64,000 nt of DNA from a bacterium (GCA_029559475.1 JAKQBN010000013.1:1-64000); one strand, 5' to 3'; positions 48,374 through 58,470 are shown, counted from the stretch's first letter. A program made the numbers and translations. Notes: generated from the sequence alone by a model not told the origin.

Positions 48374-49257
48374 TCAGGCTCCGCTTTATTTGACGGTTTT
48401 GCTTTTAGTATTAAATAACTCCCCGCAGCAGACAGCATAAGTCCGACATAAAAGTTCGCTCTTACGGGCTGAGAAATGATAATGTAGTATAAAAGAGCTG
48501 CTACGGCCGGTTTGAATAAAAATATCAGCGATGAGGCGACAGGTCCCATTTTTTTAATCGCTGTTAAAAAAGTAATGTAACTTATTCCAGTCACGAAAAT
48601 TCCGAGATATAGAATTTTTAATACTCTGATACCTGAATCGAAGATCACGGGCGACACATCAGCTGAACCTTTGATAAGAAAATAGATCATTATAAAAATA
48701 AGTCCGAAGAAGAAAGACCCGATGTTGACTGTCATAGGCTTATACTTTGCCACTGCATCCCTGTTGAGGATAGTAAAATATGCAAAAGAAACCGCCCCCG
48801 CCAAAGCAAACAGTGCGCCGGTCTCGAATCTGATACTGTTAAAATCCTTTATCAGAACTGCCGATAATCCAATGATACCGAGTATAAAGCCTGATACTTT
48901 CCGGTATGATAGTATCTCGTGCTTCATTATTAAAGAAATTATGTAAACAAAGATGGGATTGGATGATATTATCAGCGCTACCACGGCAGGGTCAGCATAT
49001 TTAATGGCATACTGAAGCATTGTCATCGAAAAAAATATGTTAATAAAACCTAGAACTGCATAAGAGCCATAATCCCGGATCCCGGGTTTCTTAAGATCTT
49101 TAATATCTCCCGTGATCACTGCATATAAAACAATTCCTGCCAGACCGATAAAAAATCTTATAAAAGTCATTTCAAAAGGTCCGAGGTAATTCATAAGATC
49201 CTTTGAAACGACCTCGATCGAACTGAAGAAAATTAAAGTGATGACAAAATAAAGCAA
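48361..49257 (-). CDS. EamA/DMT-family transporter
   Basis: 10-TM-like ORF with two EamA repeats; GPFEMTFIRFFIGLAGIVLY, ADPAVVALIISSNPIFVYIISLIM. Confidence 0.85.
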   Translation of the reverse strand: MLYFVITLIFFSSIEVVSKDLMNYLGPFEMTFIRFFIGLAGIVLYAVITGDIKDLKKPGIRDYGSYAVLGFINIFFSMTMLQYAIKYADPAVVALIISSNPIFVYIISLIMKHEILSYRKVSGFILGIIGLSAVLIKDFNSIRFETGALFALAGAVSFAYFTILNRDAVAKYKPMTVNIGSFFFGLIFIMIYFLIKGSADVSPVIFDSGIRVLKILYLGIFVTGISYITFLTAIKKMGPVASSLIFLFKPAVAALLYYIIISQPVRANFYVGLMLSAAGSYLILKAKPSNKAEPECVK

Positions 49258-49489
49258 GTGTACTCCTTATCATCGAGTAAACGAGGAAGTTAAGATTTTA
49301 ATTGTATTAATTCAATAGCGATATGACAACTTTTTTTCTTATTTTGATCTAACTTATAAAAAACGGAAATAACAATGAATCTGACCAAATCAATAAACAA
49401 TAAAATGATAGCCGGCATCAGAAGAATAAATCAAGCCTGCAGTTGAAATCCAGAGTTTTTTCTTTCTGTTCTTTAGATAAAATAATATC

Positions 49490-49518
49490 TTGACTAAAAT
49501 ATACAAAAAAATTATTTT
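49490..49518 (+). promoter_or_regulatory. Candidate promoter upstream of ptb-buk
   Basis: TTGACT - 17 nt - TATTTT, about 50 nt before the start codon. Confidence 0.4.
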
Positions 49519-49569
49519 TGAGAACTTTCAGTACGAATTGAAATAATTAATTAAAAATAAGGGGAGATC

Positions 49570-50475
49570 ATGCCTGTTACAAAACTTGAACAAATGTTCG
49601 AAATCCTGAAGTCAAAACCTAAAAAAAGACTCGTTGCCGCTTATGCAATTGATTCTCATACTATAGAAGCCGTTAACGCAGCGGTCGATCTCGGTATAGT
49701 AGAAGGAACACTTGTCGGATCTAAAGCTGAGATAGAAAAAGTCTGTAAGGCTGAAAAGATAGACATAAGTAAATTTCAGATCGTGGATGAGGCTGATGAA
49801 ATGAAAGCGACACAGAAAGCTGTTGCTATCATAAATGAAGGTAAAGCAGATTTTATCATGAAAGGTCTCGTCAGCACCGATAAATATATGAGAGCCATAC
49901 TTGACAAGGAAAAAGGACTGATGCCTCCAAAAGCGATTCTCAGCCATGTAACAGTTGTAGAAGTTCCTACGTACCCGAAACTCCTTATCGTCAGCGACGT
50001 AGCAATAATACCTGCTCCGGATCTTCCCCAGAAAATAGCGATAACCAATTACGTTATAAATACTGCCGGCGTGCTCGGAATTGAAAAACCGAAAGTAGCT
50101 ATGATCGCCGCAACAGAACAGATGTCTGCCGGAATGCCTGCCTGTGTTGACGCGGCAATAATATCCAAAATGTGCGACCGCGGACAGATTAAGAACGCTT
50201 TCGTTGACGGGCCGCTTGCAATGGACGTAGCTATAGATGCAGAAAGCGTGAAGATAAAGAAACTTGTAAGCCCTGTCGCAGGTGATGCCGACTGTCTCGT
50301 TTTCCCGAATATCGAATCAGGTAACGTGTTCTTCAAAACCTGTACGAAATTTGCGGGCGGAGAACTTGCGGCTGTTGTCGTAGGCGCTAAATGCCCGGCG
50401 GTATTAACTTCCAGAGGCGACAGCTCGAAAACGAAAACTTATTCGATCGCGCTTGCCTGCATGATGTCAAAATAA
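49570..50475 (+). CDS. ptb: Phosphate butyryltransferase (Ptb) family
   Basis: PTA/PTB-family ORF: FIMKGLVSTDKYMRAILDKEKGL, LSHVTVVEVPTYPKLLIVSDVAIIPAPDL, NAFVDGPLAMDVAID; adjacent to butyrate kinase. Confidence 0.88.
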   Translation: MPVTKLEQMFEILKSKPKKRLVAAYAIDSHTIEAVNAAVDLGIVEGTLVGSKAEIEKVCKAEKIDISKFQIVDEADEMKATQKAVAIINEGKADFIMKGLVSTDKYMRAILDKEKGLMPPKAILSHVTVVEVPTYPKLLIVSDVAIIPAPDLPQKIAITNYVINTAGVLGIEKPKVAMIAATEQMSAGMPACVDAAIISKMCDRGQIKNAFVDGPLAMDVAIDAESVKIKKLVSPVAGDADCLVFPNIESGNVFFKTCTKFAGGELAAVVVGAKCPAVLTSRGDSSKTKTYSIALACMMSK

Positions 50476-50509
50476 ATATTAATATTAACATAAAAAAACG
50501 GAGTGAGAG

Positions 50510-51586
50510 ATGGAAACAAGAATGATCCTGGCAATAAATCCCGGGTCCACATCTACAAAGATCGCTGTTTACGACGGGGAAAAACAGATTTTTCTGAAAA
50601 ATCTTAAACATACTGTTGAAGAACTCGCGCCTTTCAAAAAGATCACTGATCAGTTCGATTTCAGAAAAGATGTCATTCTGAAAGAGCTGAAAGAAGCCGG
50701 CATACAGCTTGAAACATTAAAGATCATCGTCGGCAGAGGCGGTCTTGTTAAACCGGTTCCTTCAGGAGTGTTTCTCGTCAATGAGAAGATGAAACATGAT
50801 CTTAAGAACAGCAATAAAGAACACGCAAGTAATCTTGGCGGTCTTATAGCTGATGACATTGTAAAATCATTAAATAACGGAGCTGTAGCGGTCATAGCAG
50901 ATCCGGTCGTAGTTGATGAACTTGATGATGTTGCGAGGATATCAGGTCATCCGCTGTTCCACAGAGTATCGATATTCCACGCACTGAACCAGAAAGCTGT
51001 AGCCAGAAAATACGCTAAAAGCGTTACAAAGAAATATGAAGACGTGAATGTAATAGTCGCGCATCTCGGAGGAGGAATTTCTGTAGGTGCTCACAGAAAA
51101 GGCAGGGTAATAGACGTGAATCAGGCTCTTGACGGCGAAGGTCCGTTCAGCCCCGAAAGAAGCGGTACTTTACCAGTCGGAGATGTATGCGCTATGGCAT
51201 TCAGCGGAAAATACACTCATGAAGAAATGAAACTTATGTTCAAAGGAAAAGGCGGATTCGCAGCTTATCTCGGAACTAACGATGCTTATGAAGTTGAAAA
51301 AAGATGCATGGCCGGCGACCAGGAAGCTATCAAGATCCACGATGCGATGATCTATCAGGTCGCGAAAGACATCGGCGCTTATTCTACTGTGCTTAAAGGC
51401 GAAGTTGACGCTATAATCCTTACGGGCGGGATAGCCTACAATAAGGATTTTAACGTGAAGATAGAAGAAAGAGTGGCTTGGATAGCGCCTGTTGTGGTTT
51501 ATCCCGGCGAAGACGAAATGGCAGCTTTAGCCATGAACGGCCTTATGGTGATCGAGAAAGAGATCGATCCGGTAATCTATACATAG
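50510..51586 (+). CDS. buk: Butyrate kinase
   Basis: ILAINPGSTSTKIAVYDGEK, IVGRGGLVKPVPSGVFLVNEKM, VAHLGGGISVGAHRKGRVIDVNQALDGEGPFSPERSGTLP. Confidence 0.95.
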   Translation: METRMILAINPGSTSTKIAVYDGEKQIFLKNLKHTVEELAPFKKITDQFDFRKDVILKELKEAGIQLETLKIIVGRGGLVKPVPSGVFLVNEKMKHDLKNSNKEHASNLGGLIADDIVKSLNNGAVAVIADPVVVDELDDVARISGHPLFHRVSIFHALNQKAVARKYAKSVTKKYEDVNVIVAHLGGGISVGAHRKGRVIDVNQALDGEGPFSPERSGTLPVGDVCAMAFSGKYTHEEMKLMFKGKGGFAAYLGTNDAYEVEKRCMAGDQEAIKIHDAMIYQVAKDIGAYSTVLKGEVDAIILTGGIAYNKDFNVKIEERVAWIAPVVVYPGEDEMAALAMNGLMVIEKEIDPVIYT

Positions 51587-51610
51587 TTAATTATTATTCC
51601 TATGCAGAAC

Positions 51611-51634
51611 TAAAGCCCCGATCCCGGGGCTTTA
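51611..51634. terminator. Terminator between convergent buk and SIS-domain gene
   Basis: TAAAGCCCCG-atcc-CGGGGCTTTA followed by T-rich sequence. Confidence 0.8.
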
Positions 51635-51650
51635 ATTTTATCTCAAATGA

Positions 51651-52241
51651 TCATTGCTCATAATTTTCAGGGAACATGGTTCTTTCTATGCCTTCAACGA
51701 CAGTATGAAGTATGAACATGTGGATCTCCTGTATCCTGTCGCTGGTACGACCGTTAACTATGATCTCTATGCCCGCTTTTCCTTTAAGATCTCCTCCATC
51801 CTTACCCAGAAAAAGCACAGTATGCATTTTATGGTCAGAAGCTTTATGAAGGGCTTTTATAATATTAGGCGAGTTTCCGCTTGTTGAAAGCCCTATAAAA
51901 ACATCACCTTTCATTCCGAGCGCTTCAATGCTTCTTGAAAAGATTTCTTCGAAGCCGTAATCGTTCGAAGTACAAGTGATGTGCGAGGGATCCGATAAAG
52001 CTATTGCAGGCAGCGGTTTCCTGTCTGATCTGAACCTTCCCGTAAGTTCTTCGGCGAAATGCATTGCGTCGGTCATTGATCCTCCGTTTCCGCAGATAAT
52101 TACTTTTCTGCCGGTATCGAATGCTCCTATGATCAGTTTAACAACAGCGTCGATCTTCTCAAAATTCTTTTCAATGTTTATAAATTCGCCTAAAAGCCTG
52201 TAACCTTCGGCAAAAGATTCCTCGATCTTTTTTCTGGGCAT
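51651..52241 (-). CDS. SIS-domain sedoheptulose-7-phosphate isomerase-like protein
   Basis: GRKVIICGNGGSMTDAMHFAEELTGRF, DVFIGLSTSGNSPNIIKAL. Confidence 0.9.
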   Translation of the reverse strand: MPRKKIEESFAEGYRLLGEFINIEKNFEKIDAVVKLIIGAFDTGRKVIICGNGGSMTDAMHFAEELTGRFRSDRKPLPAIALSDPSHITCTSNDYGFEEIFSRSIEALGMKGDVFIGLSTSGNSPNIIKALHKASDHKMHTVLFLGKDGGDLKGKAGIEIIVNGRTSDRIQEIHMFILHTVVEGIERTMFPENYEQ

Positions 52242-52252
52242 AACATTCTCCC

Positions 52253-52975
52253 TTATATGTTATTTTTTAAAAGCTGATCTTCAGGCACATCGCCGAATTC
52301 TTTTGCGGGAACTCCGGCATAAATTTTTCCGGCCGGAACATCTTTTGTCACAAGCGCTCCTGCCGCGACCATTGCGTCCTCTCCTATCGTAATTCCGGGA
52401 AGGATTGTCGCATGAACTCCTATTCTTCCGCCTCTTTTAACAGTTACGCCCTTAAAATATTTGAATCTTTCTTTCGATCTTCCGGCATAATTATCATTGC
52501 TTGTAGCTACACAAGGCGCAATAAAACAATAATCTTCAATAACAGACATGGCTGTAATGTATGTATTCGATTCGATCTTACACTTTTTCCCGACTGAGCA
52601 TTTTGATTCTATAAGCACCCCTCTTCCTATTATCGTCATCTCCCCTACGCTAACATTGAACTGGACCGCAGCCTGATCCGCAATAAGAACTTTATCTCCT
52701 ATATCAGCTCCTGCGTATACAACAACTCCCGCACCAATTAGTACACCGTTCCCTATCTTTGCAGGAGGAGGTACTTCATCTGTAGCCATAGCCGAATTAG
52801 GAGATTTCAATTTGCTTTTTCCGATAACAGAATTGTCATCTATCCTTACATTATCACCTATTGTCGTACCGTCGTGAATAACAACATTATTACCGAAAAT
52901 GCAGTTTTTTCCGATTTGTACATCAGCTCCAATAAAAAAGTTGGATCCGGTTTTAGGCTGATTTAATTCTTTCAT
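52253..52975 (-). CDS. Left-handed beta-helix hexapeptide-repeat acyltransferase
   Basis: Multiple hexapeptide repeats (IGADVQIGKNCIFGNNVVIHDGTTIGDNVRIDDN...); VHATILPGITIGEDAMVAAGALVTKDVPAGKIYAGVPAKEFG. Start moved from 53026 to internal Met (MKELNQP). Confidence 0.9.
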   Translation of the reverse strand: MKELNQPKTGSNFFIGADVQIGKNCIFGNNVVIHDGTTIGDNVRIDDNSVIGKSKLKSPNSAMATDEVPPPAKIGNGVLIGAGVVVYAGADIGDKVLIADQAAVQFNVSVGEMTIIGRGVLIESKCSVGKKCKIESNTYITAMSVIEDYCFIAPCVATSNDNYAGRSKERFKYFKGVTVKRGGRIGVHATILPGITIGEDAMVAAGALVTKDVPAGKIYAGVPAKEFGDVPEDQLLKNNI

Positions 52976-53111
52976 TCGTCCCCCGGTATTTAATAGAGTT
53001 GCAGTAAATAATATGAAAATAAACATATGATCCGCAAGAAAAATATTTATTCAATTTACAAAACCGAATAAATTCATTATTTTTCTTTCAAAGAACTGGG
53101 GGATTACAATA

Positions 53112-55577
53112 ATGAAATACTTGCTTTTAATAATCACAATCCTATATTCATTTTCTTTCGCAGGGCTTATAAACATCAATCCGGATCCCGACGGAGAACC
53201 ATGGTGGATCGGCGGTATATCAGAACCTTCAGAAGAACTCATGCAGAGAATAAATTCACTGCCCGAGCTTAAACTTACCGATATCTACAAACATAGAAAA
53301 GATCCCCTTCCGGTTTCGGTCGATAATTCGTCTCTCCAGTTTTTCAGACCTGTTTTCAGCCAGTCCGGAGGAAGCTGCGGTCAGGCCAGCGGAATAGGAT
53401 ATAACTTTACTTATGAAATGAATTTAGTAAGAAATACTTCAGCTTCAGATTCATCCAACCAATACCCGACTCATCACACATATAATTTTTTAAATGAAGG
53501 CGACGGCGGGATCGGTTCATGGTATTTTGACGGATGGGATATAATAAAGTCAAACGGCTGCCCCGACCTGAAGACTTACGGCGGTATTTACCCTGACGAT
53601 CCGACTTACAGGCATCAGCTTTGGACCGACGGCTATGACAAATATGAAAAAGGCATGAATAACCGTGTACAGGAGCAGTTCACTATCCCTGTCGACACTC
53701 CTGAAGGTTTAGAGACTCTGAAGCAGTATTTAGTCGATCACGCTGAAGGATCGCTATACGGCGGCATCGTGAATTTCGCGGCCGGGATCGGCGGAACATA
53801 TAAAATAGGAAGAATAGCTGCCGGTCTTCCCCATGCTAACGAATACATTATCAGGCAGTGGCATTATGAAATGAACCACGCCATGACTATTGTTGGATAT
53901 GACGATTCTGTCAGAGTGGACTGCAACGCCGACGGAAAATATACGAACAATAAAGATATCAACGGCGATAGCGTTGTAGATATGAAGGACTGGGAGATAG
54001 GAGCTCTTCTTATGGTAAATTCCTACGGTACCGACTGGCCGAATACGGGAATGGGCGGAAAATGCTGGATTTCATACAGAACTCTGGCTATGGATATTTC
54101 AGTTGGCGGAATTTGGGGAAATGCCGTCCATTCGATGAGAGTAAGAGAATCTTTTTCGCCTTCGCTAAAACTAAAGGCAAAGATAGAACACACGAACCGC
54201 TCAGCCTTGAAAGTTTATGCCGGTATTTCGCAGGACACGACTGATACTGAGCCGGCAAACAGTACTTTATTTCCTCTCTTTCTTTATCAGGGCGGTGAAT
54301 ACGGAATGCGCGGGGATAGTGACACACTTGAGTTCGGGCTGGATATAACACCTCTCCTTTCGTATGTTGTGCCCGGACAGCCTGCTAAATTATTCCTCTG
54401 CATCGGCGAGAACGATCCCGGTTCAATTTATGACGGATCTGTTCTTTCTTTCTCTGTCTTCGAAGCTGATTCAACCGAAACTGCATCTACTTCAATGCCG
54501 ATAACAATTAATAATCACGCTACAACGTACATACCCTTGATATTATCGCCGCAATTCGACGCACCTTTAATAACAACAGCGTATTTACCTTCTGCGGTCA
54601 GGGGAGAATTATACTCGACGGTATTGGCTGCTCAGAACGGTACACAACCTTATACATGGTCTCTTTCGATCGATTATACCGAACTGACTAATGATAGCCT
54701 TTTCCCTTATCTGAACGACAGCCTTATTGTTACAAGCGATCCCGATGACGGCATAGCTGAAGTCGATCTCGGATTCGATTTTCCTTTCTACGGGAAAATT
54801 TACAACGGTATAACAGTAAGTACAGACGGCTCGATACTTTTCGGAGATGAATTCGAAAGCGTGCGTAGCGAAGGCGCTATTATGAAAACCCGGACTATTA
54901 CGCCTTACGGCTCCGACCTTATGAGCTACGATATTTACGGTGAAGGAATATTTATTTATAAAACGGCAAATTATGCTGTGATACGATGGCTTACATCTTT
55001 ATATGACATGCCTGAAGTCGACCTTGAATTCGCCGTAAAGCTATCTTCTGACGGAAGGATCGAATTCTTTTACGCTGACGATCTAACAACCGGCCTTTCA
55101 TGGGCGGCAGGTATCTCGGGCGGCAACCCGAACAGCACCGTAATTTCTGCTTTATCCGGAACCGCGGATCCTTCAGGAATGAAAACAGCGTTCGCTCCGG
55201 ATCCTTTCCCATATGGTATAGAGCTGAGTTCAGATGGTATTTTAGCCGGCACGTTATCAGGCGATCCCGGTACATGGTATCTTAACTTTATTGTTAAGGA
55301 CAACAGCAATATTTCATCGTTCAAAACTCTAGAATTCAGGCTTATTGAACCTCTTTTAACACCTTCCGGACTCACGATATCAGTTTCTTATGATAGTGTA
55401 CGGCTTGACTGGATACAGGTAGACGGAGCAGAATCTTACAGCATCTACAGATGCGATCAGCCCTTCGGTTCATTTTCAAAAATTGCATCTTCACCGGATC
55501 TTTATTATATTGACAGCCCGATCTTGGGATATGACAAGCTGTTCTATTATGTAATAGCTGAGAAGTATAAAAAATAA
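53112..55577 (+). CDS. Secreted papain-like (C1 family) cysteine peptidase with dockerin-like insertion and Ig/Fn3-like C-terminal domains
   Basis: Signal peptide; catalytic-like GGSCGQASG (Cys), NHAMTIVGYDD (His), LMVNSYGTDWP (Asn); internal DCNADGKYTNNKDINGDSVVDMKDWE. Confidence 0.82.
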   Translation: MKYLLLIITILYSFSFAGLININPDPDGEPWWIGGISEPSEELMQRINSLPELKLTDIYKHRKDPLPVSVDNSSLQFFRPVFSQSGGSCGQASGIGYNFTYEMNLVRNTSASDSSNQYPTHHTYNFLNEGDGGIGSWYFDGWDIIKSNGCPDLKTYGGIYPDDPTYRHQLWTDGYDKYEKGMNNRVQEQFTIPVDTPEGLETLKQYLVDHAEGSLYGGIVNFAAGIGGTYKIGRIAAGLPHANEYIIRQWHYEMNHAMTIVGYDDSVRVDCNADGKYTNNKDINGDSVVDMKDWEIGALLMVNSYGTDWPNTGMGGKCWISYRTLAMDISVGGIWGNAVHSMRVRESFSPSLKLKAKIEHTNRSALKVYAGISQDTTDTEPANSTLFPLFLYQGGEYGMRGDSDTLEFGLDITPLLSYVVPGQPAKLFLCIGENDPGSIYDGSVLSFSVFEADSTETASTSMPITINNHATTYIPLILSPQFDAPLITTAYLPSAVRGELYSTVLAAQNGTQPYTWSLSIDYTELTNDSLFPYLNDSLIVTSDPDDGIAEVDLGFDFPFYGKIYNGITVSTDGSILFGDEFESVRSEGAIMKTRTITPYGSDLMSYDIYGEGIFIYKTANYAVIRWLTSLYDMPEVDLEFAVKLSSDGRIEFFYADDLTTGLSWAAGISGGNPNSTVISALSGTADPSGMKTAFAPDPFPYGIELSSDGILAGTLSGDPGTWYLNFIVKDNSNISSFKTLEFRLIEPLLTPSGLTISVSYDSVRLDWIQVDGAESYSIYRCDQPFGSFSKIASSPDLYYIDSPILGYDKLFYYVIAEKYKK

Positions 55578-55588
55578 ACGAGGAACGC

Positions 55589-58150
55589 ATGAAAAAATTA
55601 GTAATTGCGCTTATGGTTTTATCAGCAGGCTTAGTTTTCGGCGAGCTTGTGAATCTTAATCCGGATCCGAACGGAGAACAGTGGCTGGCAGGAGGATGGA
55701 AAATACCTTCAGCTGAAGAAATGAAGATCATAGATTCATATCCTAAACTAAGGCTGCCGGAAAAGTATAAAGGTAAAGAAATTCCTTATAAACTGGACAA
55801 TTCACAGCTACAGTATTTCCGGCCGATATTCAACCAGATGGGCGGAAGCTGCGCGCAGGCAAGCGGTGTCGGATATAATTTCACATACGAAATGAATTCA
55901 ATAAACGGCACAAGCGCAAATATTACAGACAACCAGTACCCTACTCACTATACTTATAATTTTCTGAACAGCGGATCAGGTGACATCGGTTCGACCTATT
56001 TCGGAGGATGGGATATAATCAATGCAGGAGGAATTCCGAACGTAACTACATACGGAGGTATGTGGCCGTCAACCGATTCGGAAACCATGCATAAATTATG
56101 GATGAACGGGTTTGATAAATATGAATCGGGGATGAGCAGAAGGATCCTGGAAGTTATTACAATTCCTGTAAACACGCCTGAAGGCCTTGAGACTTTAAAA
56201 CAGTATTTTAATGATTACTGCGACGGTTCCGCGACCGGCGGAATTGTGAATTTTGCAGCTGGTGTAAGCTGGGTCAGTATCAGCGTTCTTCCTGAAGGTA
56301 CCGAGAATGCCGGTCAGTCAGTTCTCTGGAAATGGGATTCATCAGTAAATCACGCCATGACTTTTGTCGGATATAATGATTCTATTAAATGCGATTATAA
56401 CGGCGACGGCAGATTTACGAACGATCTTGACTGGGCCGGCGGAATAGATTCGAACGGAGTTAACATTCCTGACGGCAAAGTAGACATGAAAGACTGGGAG
56501 ATCGGCGCGGTGCTGATGGCTAATTCATGGGGATTAGGCTGGGTGAACGGAGGAAAGATATGGGTCGCCTACAGAACTTTGGCTATGAGTCTTGCTGAGG
56601 GAGGAATATGGACTAATGCGGTTCATACTATAAGGATAAGGGATGATTTCTCGCCGTCACTTTATATGAAAGCGACCATAAGCTTCAGCGACAGGGAGGA
56701 ACTGAAAATTTTCGCGGGTGTTTCATCAGATACGCTTGCCTCTGTACCGGATCATGTTTTAAGTTTTCCGCATTTTAACAGCCAGGGCGGTGAGTATCCT
56801 ATGACAGGTACAGCTAATTCACTTGAAATAGGCCTGGATATCAGTCCCCTTCTTTCATTCGTAGCACCGGATCAGAAAGCAAAATTCTTCATTTGCGTTG
56901 AACATAGCGAGAAAGGTGTTACTTCAGGCAGAGGAAACATTTCATCTTTCTCGGTTATAGACAGCAACGGAACCCAGTATGTAAGCCCGCAGACAAACGA
57001 GACGATTATTCCTAACTCAACCTCATATGCAGGAGTAACAGCCTCTTTCATTTTTGACGCTCCCGAGATCGCTGATGAAACTCTTCCTCAAGCGCTTCCG
57101 GGCATTCAGTACAACCACCAGCTTTCTGTTCAGAACGGAACTGCTCCCTATAAATGGGACGTGATTTGCGATTATTCTGAAACAGAAAATTACGGAGAGT
57201 TCGACGCAACTGCAGATACACCTATAACTTTTACAAACGATGATGACAGTGATGCTGTGATAGAACTGCCTTTCCTGTTCCCGTTCTACGGAGTTCTTTA
57301 CGATAAGGTCACAGTCATAACAGACGGTTCAATAAAGCTGGAAGAAGGGTTCGATTATATCAGGACCGAAGGTGATATAATGTCATTCAAAACTATAACC
57401 TGCTATGGTGCGGATCTTATGATCTATCCGGACCAGGGAGACGGAGTTTTTTATTCCGTAAACGACAGCTGCCTTACTGTAAGATGGAAAACCTCGATGT
57501 ATGATCTTCCTGATGTCAATCTGGAATTTGAGACAAAGATATATTCAGACTCCAGAATTGAATTCTTTTACGGGGATTCTCTGACAACAGGGATAGCCTG
57601 GGCATCCGGAATATCTAACGGAAAAGTGACCGACGCTATAATATCTTCAACTTCCGGCCTGAATGATGCTTCAGTAATGAAAACCGCTTTCGAAACCGAT
57701 CCTTATCCTTACGGCTTAAGCTTGAGCCCGGACGGCATTTTCGGCGGAATTATCAGTACTGCGGGTAAAACATGGAATGTAAAATTCAGAGTTACTGATG
57801 ATAGAAACATTTCAGGAATAAAAGTACTGCCCTTCAGCACTGCTACCGGGATCGGAGACGACGAACCGGCCGGAATTTCGGATTTTATACTTGATCAGAA
57901 CTATCCGAATCCGTTTAATCCTGTTACAACTATAAGATTCGAACTGAAGAACACTATTAATGTATCTCTTCATATATATAATACGCGGGGAGAGAAGGTT
58001 GATACTCTTATAGAGAATGAAATTCTTAAGAAAGGATCTTACAAATATGAATGGAAAACTGCGGAAAGACTTTCTTCCGGGGTTTATTATTTCGGACTTG
58101 AGACCGATAAGGGATACAGGCAGATAAGAAAAATGACTCTGATCAAATAA
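55589..58150 (+). CDS. Paralogous secreted papain-like cysteine peptidase with T9SS type A sorting domain
   Basis: GGSCAQASG, NHAMTFVGYND, LMANSWGLGW; C-terminus FILDQNYPNPFNPVTTIRFELKNT...SSGVYYFGLETDKGYRQIRKMTLIK. Confidence 0.87.
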   Translation: MKKLVIALMVLSAGLVFGELVNLNPDPNGEQWLAGGWKIPSAEEMKIIDSYPKLRLPEKYKGKEIPYKLDNSQLQYFRPIFNQMGGSCAQASGVGYNFTYEMNSINGTSANITDNQYPTHYTYNFLNSGSGDIGSTYFGGWDIINAGGIPNVTTYGGMWPSTDSETMHKLWMNGFDKYESGMSRRILEVITIPVNTPEGLETLKQYFNDYCDGSATGGIVNFAAGVSWVSISVLPEGTENAGQSVLWKWDSSVNHAMTFVGYNDSIKCDYNGDGRFTNDLDWAGGIDSNGVNIPDGKVDMKDWEIGAVLMANSWGLGWVNGGKIWVAYRTLAMSLAEGGIWTNAVHTIRIRDDFSPSLYMKATISFSDREELKIFAGVSSDTLASVPDHVLSFPHFNSQGGEYPMTGTANSLEIGLDISPLLSFVAPDQKAKFFICVEHSEKGVTSGRGNISSFSVIDSNGTQYVSPQTNETIIPNSTSYAGVTASFIFDAPEIADETLPQALPGIQYNHQLSVQNGTAPYKWDVICDYSETENYGEFDATADTPITFTNDDDSDAVIELPFLFPFYGVLYDKVTVITDGSIKLEEGFDYIRTEGDIMSFKTITCYGADLMIYPDQGDGVFYSVNDSCLTVRWKTSMYDLPDVNLEFETKIYSDSRIEFFYGDSLTTGIAWASGISNGKVTDAIISSTSGLNDASVMKTAFETDPYPYGLSLSPDGIFGGIISTAGKTWNVKFRVTDDRNISGIKVLPFSTATGIGDDEPAGISDFILDQNYPNPFNPVTTIRFELKNTINVSLHIYNTRGEKVDTLIENEILKKGSYKYEWKTAERLSSGVYYFGLETDKGYRQIRKMTLIK

Positions 58151-58242
58151 ATATGCGGAATTATTTTTGTTGCTTAGAGTAAATTAATTATTTATATTGA
58201 CCCCGCAAATTAAGTATCGCGCCTTAAAGGAGGTGAAACGTA

Positions 58243-58446
58243 GTGATACACATTAAAGTAAGAGACGGAGAACATTTCGAAAAAGCCCTCAAAAGATTTA
58301 CAAAAACTTTTGAAAAAAGCGGCGTACTCGCTGAATTAAGGCTTAGAGAAAGATACGAAAAACCTACTTGGGTGAACAGAAGAGAAAGGATCCAGGCTAC
58401 GAGAAAGCAGCAGAAGATCACAAGGATGCAGAACAGAGGTTTCTAA
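58243..58446 (+). CDS. rpsU: 30S ribosomal protein S21
   Basis: [59 protein letters not shown] start, strong SD AAAGGAGG. Confidence 0.95.
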   Translation: MIHIKVRDGEHFEKALKRFTKTFEKSGVLAELRLRERYEKPTWVNRRERIQATRKQQKITRMQNRGF

Positions 58447-58470
58447 TTCATTATTATTTATAGAATAAAA

